The notes under the pieces are model-generated. The model searched no databases and was not told the origin of the DNA. It was given only the letters and a program-made list of their open reading frames with translations. Source: Cherax quadricarinatus (taxonomy: Eukaryota; Arthropoda; Malacostraca; Decapoda; Parastacidae). Taken from it: a stretch of DNA of 64,000 nucleotides. Positions 10,811 to 20,268 of this stretch are shown piece by piece. Position numbers and translations under genes: made by a program. Each line of letters begins with the position of its first letter. The stretch's first letter is position 1. Location: positions 1,959,116 through 2,023,115 of the forward strand of contig NC_091353.1 in the NCBI RefSeq assembly GCF_038502225.1. The letters run 5' to 3'.

Positions 10811-11573
10811 GTTTACCTGGACCTGGAGTTTACCTGGAGTTTCGGGGGTCAACGCCCCCGCGGCCCGGTCTGTGACCAGGCCTCCTGGTGGATCAGCGCC
10901 TGATCAACCAGGCTGTTGCTGCTGGCTGCACGCAAACCAACGTACGAGCCACAGCCCGGCTGATCAGGAACTGACTTTAGGTGCTTGTCCAGTGCCAGCT
11001 TGAAGACTGCCAGGGGTCTGTTGGTAATCCCCCTTATGTGTGCTAGGAGGCAGTTGAACAGTCTCGGGCCCCTGACACTTATTGTATGGTCTCTTAACGT
11101 GCTAGTGACACCCCTGCTTTTCATTGGGGGGATGGTGCATCGTCTGCCAAGTCTTTTGCTTTCGTAGTGAGTGATTTTCGTGTGCAAGTTCGGTACTAGT
11201 CCCTCTAGGATTTTCCAGGTGTATATAATCATGTATCTCTCCCTCCTGCGTTCCAGGGAATACAGGTTTAGAAACCTCAAGCGCTCCCAGTAATTGAGGT
11301 GTTTTATCTCCGTTATGCGCGCCGTGAAAGTTCTCTGTACATTTTTTAGGTCGGCAATTTCACCTGCCTTGAAAGGTGCTGTTAGAGTGCAGCAATATTC
11401 CAGCCTAGATAGAACAAGTGACCTGAAGAGTGTCATCATGGGCTTGGCCTCCCTAGTTTTGAAGGTTCTCATTATCCATCCTGTCATTTTTCTAGCAGAT
11501 GCGATTGATACAATGTTATGGTCCTTGAAGGTGAGATCCTCCGACCTTCAAGGACCATAACATTGTATCAATG
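10811..11573 (-). mobile_element. CR1-like LINE 3' end with 5' inversion (copy C)
   Basis: The sequence is almost identical to copy A1 from the 3' terminus to 11544. The next 29 bases (11545-11573) are the reverse complement of 11503-11531 with one mismatch, leaving a 13-nt loop. That is the structure left by twin priming or foldback synthesis at the 5' end of a LINE. Minisatellite units lie on both sides. The minus strand at 10849-11487 encodes the same C-terminal RT block as A1. Confidence 0.85.
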
Positions 11574-11840
11574 TTTATAGGGCCACTGACAGAGTACGCA
11601 GCCCGACAAGTGGGAGCTGTTGTTGTTGCTGTGGTTTATAGGGCCACTGACAGAGTATGCAGCCCGACAAGTGGGAGCTGTTGTTGTTGTTGTGGTTTAT
11701 AGGGCCACTGACAGAGTACACAGCCAGACAAGTGGGAGCTGTTGTTGTTGTTGTGGTTTATAGGACCACTGACAGTGTATGCAGCCAGACAAGTAGGAGC
11801 TGTTGTTGTTGTGGTTTATAGGGCCACTGACAGCATATGC
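11574..11840. repeat. ~60-bp minisatellite, right part
   Basis: Five units of the tttatagggccactgacaga ... gacaagtgggagctgttgtt repeat, each ending in a GTT/GCT run. The last unit decays into unique sequence. Confidence 0.9.
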
Positions 11841-12110
11841 CGTATCGAGCTCTGCCTTCCAGCGCTGGGAAAAGAAACCTCGACCAAGTGAAAGGATATT
11901 TGACCGTTAACTGCGTATATTTCCCTATTGCGGCCTGAAGCTAGCAAGAATGTGCAGGTATAGGCCAAGCTCTCCTGAAGGTCTGGACGGTCATCTCCCT
12001 CCCCATAGTGAGAACTGTCAGGAGGACATGTTAGTTGTTGAAGGTTTTGAAGGTCAACAAAACTAACGCCTTATACAGCCTTTCCTGCCAGTACTCGCGT
12101 AGTTGTACAA
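11841..12110. other. No feature recognised
   Basis: Intergenic sequence without a clear motif or long open frame. Confidence 0.4.
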
Positions 12111-12430
12111 ACTTAGTTGTGATTGCATGGGTCGATTCACAGCTCCTTGCCCCGCCTCTTTACTGGCCACTACTCGGTCACTCTTCCCGCTCCATGAGCT
12201 TTATCATACCTCTTCTTAAAGGTTTGTATGGATCCTGCCTCCACTACATTACTTCCCAGACTATTCCACGTCCTGACAACTCTGTGACTGAAGAAATACT
12301 TTTTAACATCCCTGTGATTAATCTGAGTCTTCAACTTCCAACTGTTTCTGTGTCCCATCTCTGGAAAATCCTGTCTCTGTCCACCTTGTCGATTCCTCTC
12401 CTCTTCCAGTGCTGGGAAACTATATAAGTA
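12111..12430 (-). pseudogene. LINE RT C-terminal fragment
   Basis: The minus strand encodes GHRNSWKLKTQINHRDVKKY, then FFSHRVVRTWNSLGSNVVEA and TFKKRYDK. The block 'yFFsxRVVxxWNsLp..VVeA.sv..FK.r.D' is the usual C-terminus of Jockey/CR1-type RT proteins. No 5' portion is visible. It may belong to the same family as the fragment at 3716-3870. Confidence 0.65.
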
Positions 12431-12859
12431 TATAGGTAAGTTTATTTAAGTACAGGCATACATAAGTAAAGTCACACAGAATTAGGCGACTACCATTATC
12501 ATACATAATAACATATATGTAAATTACCTAGAATAACCCCCAAAAATCAAAGTAACTTATTTGTATTATAGTCCTTGACCTATATCCTTAGTGCATAAAA
12601 CTGTGTGAGAATTGCGGAGGAAGCAGCAGTTGACGTCGAGAACTGAAGCAGAAACAAAAAAATTCTAAGTTATATCAAGAAGATATGACGCCTTAACACT
12701 GGCAGCATCAGACTCCTTCACCGTAGCAAGTCAGCAATAGGCTTCCCCCAGGCCTTAGAAATCCACAGAGTTTGGTTAGTTTAATATGTTTATGTACCCC
12801 ATACCCATCCTGTGGGCAGTAGTCAAAAGATTACAGAGGTATATAATGCATCCAGGGAC
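12431..12859. other. No feature recognised
   Basis: A/T-rich sequence between two LINE fragments, with no tandem structure and no open frame of interest. Confidence 0.4.
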
Positions 12860-15610
12860 TGGGCTCCGAAGTTTTGATAGCTGAGCAAGCTACAAAGGTA
12901 ATGGACCTAGTCATTGTGGTTGTATACAAGCCACCAGATGCAACCTCACAACAGTTCAAGGAACAGCTACTGAAAATCGATTACTGTTTGGAAAACCTTC
13001 CAGCTCCATCCCCAAACATCTTACTGCTTGGTGATTTCAACCTAAGGCATACAAAATGGAAGAATGTAGCAAATAATGTTATAGCTGAAACAATCCCCGG
13101 AGGTAGCGCAGATGAAAGGTCACACACACATGAGCTACTAAGTCTCTGCGAAAAACACACCTTAAGCCAGCAGATAGTGGAGCCAACAAGACTAGAAAAC
13201 ACACTTGACCTTATCTTCACAAATAATGAGGACCTGATAAGAGACATAAGAATATCAAAAACAACTAATTCCGATCACAATCTAATCGAAGTCCAGACGT
13301 ACATGCATAGGGGTCCTGAACAGCAGAATGCATGTACCTGTGAAGGTGTCTTCACAAAATACAATTTCAACAACAAGAACATCAACTGGGACCAGGTAAA
13401 TCATGTCCTAAACGAAACATGTTGGGAAGATGTCTTAAATGACATGGATCCAAACCAGTGCCTTGAAAGGATCAACTTCCTGGTAGCCGAAGCATGTTCT
13501 AGGCATATTCCCCTAAGAAAGAAGAAGAGCAGGAGTAAACTGGAGTGAAAAAGACGCTCCCTCTACAGAAGACGACGAAGAGTCACTGAGCTCCTCAGGA
13601 GTGCTAGAATATCTGATACACGAAAGGAGGCGCTGACCAGGGAAGTGGAAACTATCGAACTTAAGCTAAATGACTCTTACAGGAACCAGGAGAGTCAGGA
13701 GGAGCTTAAAGCTATTAGTGAAATTGAAAGAAATTCAAAATATTTCTTTTCATATGCCAAAAACAAGGCAAATACCACATTTAGTATCGGGCCCTTACTC
13801 AGACAGGATGGGACTTACACAGATGACAACAAGGAAATGAGTGAAATATTGAAATCCCAGTACGACTCTGTGTTTAGTGAACCACTAATCGGTCTGAGGA
13901 TCGACGACCCAAATGATTTCTTCATGAATGAGCCTCAAAACTCCATAAATGTATGCTAGATATCCGACATTACCCTAACTTCGATAGATTTCGAAAAAGC
14001 CATTGACAACATGCCTATGCACTCAGCCCCGGGCCCAGACTCGTGGAACTCTGTTTTCATTAAGAACTGCAAGAAACCCCTCTCGTGTGCCCTAAGTACA
14101 CTATGGAGGAGGAGCTTGGACATGGGTGAAATTCCACAGTCACTTAAAACAACGGATATAGCCCCACTCCATAAAGGTGGCAGCAAAGCATTAGCTAAGA
14201 ACTGTAGACCAATAGCTCTGACGTCCCACATCATAAAAATCTTTGAAAGAGTGCTAAGAAGCAGGATTGCAAATCACCTGGATTCCCAAAATCTGCACAA
14301 TCCAGGGCAACATGGGTTCAGGGCAGGTCGCTCCTGCCTCTCACAACTACTGGATCACTATGACATGGCCTTGGATGCACTGGAAGAAAATCAGAATGCA
14401 GATGTAATATACACAGACTTTGCAAAAGCATTTGACAAATGCGATCATGGCGTAATAGCCCATAAAATACGTGCTAAAGGAATAACTGGGAAAGTGGGGA
14501 GATGGATCTTCAACTTCCTAACAAATCGAATACAAAGAGTAGTGGTCAACAGAGTTAAATCGGAGGCTGCCATAATGAAGAGCTCTGTTCCACAAGGCAC
14601 AGTACTCGCCCCCATCTTATTCCTTATCCTCATATCAGACATAAACAGAGATATACACCACAGCACCGTATCATCCTTTGCGGATGATACTAGGATCTGC
14701 ATGAGGCTGTCATCTGCTGAGGACGCGGTTAACCTCCAAGCAGATATAAACAAAGTTTTCCAGTGGGCAACGGTAAACAATATGATGTTCAATGAGGACA
14801 AATTCCAACTACTCCGTTATGGAAAACTGGAAGAGATAATAACTAGAACAGAGTATACTACTGACTCCGGCCATACAATAGAGCGGAAAAATAATGTAAG
14901 GATCACAACAGTGCCACGATCGCACGTGCAAAGACAATGATAGGATGGATAATGAGAACTTTCAAAACGAGAGATGCCAAGCCCATGATGATCCTTTTCA
15001 AATCACTTGTTCTCTCTAGGCTGGAATACATTAACATCTCCATTCAAAGCAGGTGAAATCGCAGATCTAGAGAGTGTACAGAGATCCTTTACTGCACGTA
15101 TAAGTTCTGTCAAGCACCTTAACTTCTGGGAACGCTTGGAAGCACTTGACTTGTACTCGTTGGAACGCAGGAGGGAGAGATATATCATAATCTACACTTG
15201 GAAAATCTTGGAAGGAATGGTCCCAAATCTGCACACAGAAATCACTCCCTACGAAAGTAAAAGACTGGGCAGGCGATGCAAAATGCCCCCAATAAAAAGT
15301 AGGGGCGCCATTGGTACACTAAGGGAAAACACCATAAGTGTCCGGGGCCCAAAACTGTTCAACAGCCTCCCATCAAGCATTAGGGGAATTGCCAATAAAC
15401 CCCTGGCTGCCTTCAAGAGAGCTGGACAGATACCTAAAGTCAGTGCCGGATCAGCCGGGCTGTGGCTCGTACGTTGGACTGCGTGCGGCCAGCAGTAACA
15501 GCCTAGTTGATCAGGCCCTGATCCATCGGGAGGCCTGGTCATGGACCGGGCAGCGGGGGCGTTGATCCCCGGAAAAACCTCCAGGTAACCTCCTCCAGGT
15601 AACCTCCAGG
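12860..15610 (+). mobile_element. CR1-like LINE, best-preserved ORF2 (copy D)
   Basis: This plus-strand copy is truncated in the endonuclease and runs to the family's 3' terminus, with ctccaggtaacctccagg repeats at 15570-15610. It supplies the reference for copies A1, A2, B, C and E. A BEL/Pao LTR begins at the very next base (15611). Confidence 0.85.
12874..15540 (+). pseudogene. ORF2 (endonuclease + reverse transcriptase) of CR1-like copy D
   Basis: The ORF2 protein nicks DNA and reverse-transcribes its own RNA at the nick. Bases 12874-13548 carry the second half of the endonuclease: LLLGDFNLRHTKW (GDFN), LDLIFTNNEDLI and the SDHN motif. Bases 13645-13959 and 14011-14940 carry the RT, with SSVPQGTVLAPILFLILISD and catalytic FADDTRI. 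Up to ~14890 the segments share one frame and are separated only by stops near 13546 (TGA) and 13957 (TAG). After ~14890 small deletions shift the frame. Bases 15007-15498 carry the C-terminal domain. The first half of the endonuclease and all of ORF1 are absent. Confidence 0.85.
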
Positions 15611-15897
15611 TGTGGAAATTTATCTGGACTCCCTCCAAGCGAGTTGTCTACCCTAGCAAGCTCTGTTGACACAGACCCCTGAGATTGGTGCCTCAGCCTC
15701 ACAAGTGGTTTATATGACAAATTTCCATATAGCTGAATTTGCAAGAAAATTACCCTCTGCATGCACGACCAAAAGGGTTAACTTACTTTGTGGAGAAAAA
15801 TATGTCACCCAGTCTTCCAACCTCCCTAAGCTTTAGTCCCTCTGAACTCTCCCCTTCTAGTCACCACGTGCAGTCAGAGACTTAGCTCCTGCAATGT
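15611..15897 (-). mobile_element. BEL/Pao 3' LTR, distal part
   Basis: It begins tgtggaaatttatc and is interrupted at 15897 by another LTR element. With 23347-24103 it makes one LTR of about 1,044 bp. On the minus strand that LTR starts TGTGGGAACTTATTC and ends ATAAATTTCCACA, so the ends are TG...CA. It lies downstream of the BEL pol remnant at 24131-26555. Confidence 0.7.
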
Positions 15898-17115
15898 TGT
15901 TACAAAAAACGCGATTCTAAAAGCTTAGAGATCTCCAGTGAATACTAGAAAGGACTACCCTTCTAGCATCCAGCCTGTTACTGGGTTTTCGTAACAAGTA
16001 GTCAGTATCCTTGTCCAATTATCCATTAGAATTCAGTATGAATTATTAGTGCTTTAGGATTACAATTGGTAGGCTACTAACTAGAGAAATTAAAATTTAA
16101 TAAATTTATTAAGTCTAGAGGTATATTATCAAATTAAATTAAATTAAATTAAACACAATAATCAAAATAATATCACATATCTCGAGTTCAATATTATTGT
16201 GCTGAAAGCACATATCACATTTATAATTCTTAAGTACCGTCTGGTACATTAACATTTAATAAGATATTACAAATATATACAAGTAAGCATGTATGTGTGT
16301 AAGTGCTCTAAGTAGTTCATTATGTCTCACGACTCGACTAGACTTAAACAAGTGACTGACAAAGTCCTCAAATAAACTAACTTCTTGACCGACTGGCAAC
16401 CAGAACAGTCTGCTTGAACGATAAAAAGAATGCTAAGCCCAATAGCAATACAACAAGCAACTGCGACACAGAATCAGGAACAAGGAGATAATATAACGAC
16501 ACTAAGTAGGGACCATCAGCAGATCCTCCACAAAAGTTACAAAACTCCCATACTACTGAATCTAAGTTCAGCATAAGAAAATCCCCGACTGTGATAATAC
16601 ACAGAAACCAGTACAAATTAAGTCAGAAGCTACAGCTCAGGACCTGAGATGCTCAGAGTGTCTATGAGACACACAACCTCAGTACAACGTCGAAAATCAC
16701 TAAGTCTATACAAGGTTCTGTGAACCGAGTTCTACAGAACTAACAAGAATAAGGAGACAGACAATCTGACCAACCACCAAGCGAGTCTAGAGCAGACTGA
16801 ATACTTCAGGCGAGGTGAGGACACCCCCCCCCCTCGATCACGTGATAGCTCCGTGGACAGCAGTCGCCCAGCAAGAAGCCGGCAATATAACTAGCAAACA
16901 GCGATAATTACAGTAGTTAGACAATCAAGAATTGAACTGAACACATAATATGTTACATCCTACCTAACAAAGGAAACTACATCAAATAACAATATAAAGC
17001 AATACATTTACGATTTAGCTATTATCGCAAATATAAGCAATATAAAATTAAATGAAAAAGTAATAATTATATATATATACATAATAATCATTGCAACCAT
17101 TCAGGGGTTGCAACA
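15898..17115 (-). repeat. 3' LTR of the Gmr1-like element
   Basis: 1,218 bp, running TGTTAC...GCAACA on the plus strand. It pairs with 22127-23341 at roughly 99% identity by eye; most differences are single bases, plus a C-run and a TA-run length change. A 79-codon frame (16377-16616) is identical in both LTRs but shows no known motif and is most simply explained by LTR identity. Confidence 0.9.
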
Positions 17116-17121
17116 CCCCCC
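17114..17121 (-). other. Polypurine tract candidate
   Basis: On the minus strand the internal region ends in a run of G residues (gtgttgggggg) directly before the 3' LTR. That is the place of the plus-strand primer, although the tract is short. Confidence 0.5.
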
Positions 17122-17668
17122 AACACGACAGACGGTCGCACTAGGAGTTGCATTAATGTCTTTCACATTATTACTGATTACTCAGGTTACATTACTAACA
17201 ATATAATATAAAAATTAATCAGTCTCTTGTGCCAAGCACCTCTACAATTTCACAGCGTCTGTCACTAGGATATGCCCCTAGTACTAGGGCAGTACACAGT
17301 GTCATATCTCTGCATACTCGTGGTTATGTACATCAGTGTAGAGACAGGATAGCGTAGATGAGCAGGGCACTTTGAGGCTCGATCATAGTAGAGGAGACTG
17401 CATTCCACTCTTAAGTAGTGGTTGTGGAATGCTATGCAATATGGACATCTGAGTATGAAACAGCTTATGGTGTGTAGTGAGGGGGGGGGTCTGCGGCAGG
17501 ACAGTGTTGCGTCACGCAGTACATCACCCACAGCACCACAGCACACTACCCACTCAACACTCAGCTTATGTCTCCTCCTCACACAACAATACTGTGAATA
17601 TATAAATATAATAATTATACATGACATGAGTATACATAGTTAATATGGGCTAGAGGGATTAAGTTACT
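17122..17668. other. Non-coding 3' internal region of the Gmr1-like element
   Basis: Between the end of the RNase H frame and the 3' LTR no motif is seen. The normal C-terminal end of RNase H and any following pol sequence are missing, which suggests a further deletion. Confidence 0.5.
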
Positions 17669-18766
17669 TTACTGAATTTGACATAGCAAGTAACAAAAGG
17701 TATTTGGGCATAAAATTAAGTAAATTTTAAATAGGGAAGTGCCCAAATACTCGTCAAAATGTTCCAAGGACACCACAAGAGCTAGAGCCTCTTTCTCAAT
17801 AGTGGCATAATTTTTCTGGTGTCGTTTGAGCTTAGATGAATAGTAACATATAGGATGGAGAATATCAGTGGATGTTGACTGTTGGAGCAGCACAGCACCC
17901 ACTGCATAACCACTCGCATCTATATGTAAAAAGAAAGGAAGATTGAAATTAGGACTTTTCAACACAGGAGCAGAGGATGGCAAGCGCTTCAACCTTTTGA
18001 ACGAGTCTGAACAATCTCTAGTCCAGATGAACTGAACTTTGCTACTAGTAAACACAGTGAGAGGTGTAGGTGGAGGTGTGTGCGCTGGCTTGCCTGTCAC
18101 TTGACACACGTGGCAACGTCGCACATGATCAGCAACTGTTTCCTTCATCTTTGGCCAAGTAAAATGTTTTGCCAGTTTATCGAGTGTCTTCTTGACACCC
18201 AAATGTCCTCCAATGGGACTATTGTGAGCAAAATCAATGGCTTGTTCACGAAATGTAACTGGTAACACAACGAGATGCTTGACTGTGGTGGAAACACTAT
18301 CAGCTGACAACTTGCATGTATTTTTCTCCATCAGTACACCGTTACTATAATAGTAACAATTATCGAGATCCTTTGCTTCACTCTCAGTAACTGCTATATC
18401 TCTCAGTCTTTCCAGTGACTGATCAACAAACTGATCCTTGATTAAATCATCATGAGTTAGAAATTTAATATCAGTTGTGACCTGACTAGGTTGATGAAAG
18501 GGGAGAGTCAGTGTTAATGATCCTGGGCGCAGAGCGTCACTAAACAACATATTCAAGCCTAAATCATTGTCATCCACTAACTCAACAGGAGACAAGGATG
18601 GTTGTTGTATCTTTGACATAGTTCTAGTAATTGTGCTGAGAGGAAATAAAATAGGTTTCTCTTTACAAGCTTCAATGGCATAATTATCATCAGTGTTATT
18701 ATCAATCACAAGTGGTTCTTTACATATACCAGCATGAAGGATATCGTTCCCTATCAACAAGTCCAC
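17669..18766 (-). pseudogene. Pol remnant: integrase zinc finger followed by RNase H
   Basis: A 365-codon open frame. Residues 1-10 (DLLIGNDIL) are the end of the retropepsin. Residues 181-221 form an HHCC integrase finger (H181, H188, C218, C221; core GGHLGVKKTLDKLAKHFTWP). After TGKPAHTPPPTPL near residue 236 the sequence jumps to the RT/RNase H boundary (FIWTRDCSDSFKRLK). RNase H follows, with IDASGYAVGAVLLQQ (D283) and YATIEKEALAL, and breaks off near residue 349. The order protease-integrase-RNase H, with no RT before integrase, is the copia-like order of Gmr1-type elements. The integrase DDE core and RT are missing, joined in frame near 18050. Confidence 0.8.
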
Positions 18767-18772
18767 TGACCT

Positions 18773-19951
18773 TGTGGAAAATTTTTAATTTTCCGAAACT
18801 ATAGCGCCTAATAGGTGTTTTATGTGCCGATATGAGTCAAAAATGTATTTGAAAATAGGGTAGAACCAAGAGTTCCCTTGGCGCATGCGCGGATGTGCGG
18901 GGGAGAGTGGCGGGTTTGTTTTGAAGGTGGAGAGGAAGCGGGGAAAAGGCATGGAACCACGAAATTGGCATTCACGGCGGCCTAAGGATTAATATAGGCC
19001 TCATTTCGTAATAGGAAGTGTCGTAACTGTTCCTGGTGGAGAGTCAGGGAACGTGATTTACGGGACCACGGTAATAGAGTGGTAATTGAGTGAATAAGGG
19101 TAGGACCGTGGGTGACTGACGCGTCGTCCTGGACTGTGTCCCGAGGAAAATTACCCTTGGTTTAATCATCACTCATCGGTCTCAGATCTTAATGGAGTGA
19201 TCTCTAATGTGTATAGTAATTATGAGCCATTAAATCGTCTTGTGAATTGTAATGTAATTAATGATAATGCTAAGTTAAGAGAATGCGTGAAGTGAAATAA
19301 GTCGTCTTGCTCCGAGTGAACACGTTAGACCTCCTTGCTCCCGAGACGAGGAAAGTGAAGCTCCTTGAATCACGACGTTTAAAGCGGGACAAACCTGCGG
19401 ATACCTCGTCCTGCTGGAATGAGAACCGTGTCGGTGTAGCAGGACATCGAAACTGAGATGGTGAATGGAAGAAATAAGGAGTATCAATCACCCACAGTTA
19501 AGTAACCCTTCTAATTATAACAAAATTATGCTGGCCGGTTGTGTTGTGTTGTAATTAGATAGGTTATGAGTGATCCAGCTACATCAAGTGACCACCAGAG
19601 AACATCTGGTAAGTGGTGGGATTATGTACAAATGTTTTCCTTGATGGATGTATCCAGGTGTATCCTACCCCCCTTCCCTTCATTCAGCTAAATTAATATA
19701 ATCTATTCAGTCCACAATTAATTAGTAGCACCGTACTTGTGGGTGCTATCCAATCCATACTGGTCTCGGATAGATATGGATAAGATTGTGAGGTCGAGGG
19801 GACCACTTGGCGCGACCAGGGGTGGTTAAGTTTTCTCACATGTCTACACAGGGTGACTACGGTAAACAATATGATTGTCTCTCAATGAGATTACTGGTAT
19901 GTATATAATGTTGAGGTACATACAGGTAAGCACCCTAGAAAATTTTCCATA
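18773..19951. mobile_element. Solo LTR nested in the Gmr1-like pol
   Basis: 1,179 bp beginning TGTGGAAAAT and ending ATTTTCCATA (CA decayed to TA), flanked by perfect 5-bp copies GACCT at 18768-18772 and 19952-19956. Removing it with one GACCT takes out 1,184 nt and puts the protease frame (20238 down) exactly in phase with the integrase/RNase H frame (18766 down). It is related to the solo LTR at 27519-28224, sharing both ends and a GC-rich middle. The parent element is not in the window. Confidence 0.85.
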
Positions 19952-19956
19952 GACCT

Positions 19957-20265
19957 GATGGGAAATACACCACTGGATATACCCACTGAAATATAACCAG
20001 TATAATAGCTTGTTTGAATATAAACTTTGTGCAGAGGCACTTTTATAACAGCCCCTCCATAGGCTTCTAACAATACATCTATCTTGGTATAGGTATCGTC
20101 AGTTATGGTCAGTACATCTTCTCTTAATAACGTGAGATAACTGCCAGTGTCTCTGAAAGTAATTATCTCAGTTAGATGTGATTCATCAAATCCTATTCTA
20201 CCTCTTGAAAAGTAAGGACTCATCGCTGAACGAATCATTTCGTCAGATACACTTTCTGACGCTAG
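19957..20265 (-). pseudogene. Retropepsin-like protease (Gmr1-like element)
   Basis: The frame continues from gag after a single UGA stop. The aspartic protease active site reads ITFRDTGSYLTLL at residues 27-37 of the 20238 frame, where DTG replaces the more common DTGA. Hydrophobic strands follow (YISVGISSGVFPI). The protease would cleave the Gag-Pol polyprotein. The last part of the domain is cut off by the solo LTR at 18773-19951, and its end lies at 18766. Confidence 0.75.
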
Positions 20266-20268
20266 TCA
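20263..20268 (-). promoter_or_regulatory. Candidate stop-codon readthrough site, UGA CUA
   Basis: Gag ends in TGA, immediately followed by CTA and then an open frame into the protease without change of phase. UGA CUA is a known leaky stop context in several RNA viruses. The element therefore looks built to make Gag-Pol by readthrough instead of frameshift. A TGG- or CGA-to-TGA mutation is the alternative. Confidence 0.5.

Noticed and set aside
16377..16616. Conserved 79-aa ORF repeated at 22606-22845
   Set aside because: The identity is explained by the two LTRs being nearly identical; no start context or motif supports a gene.
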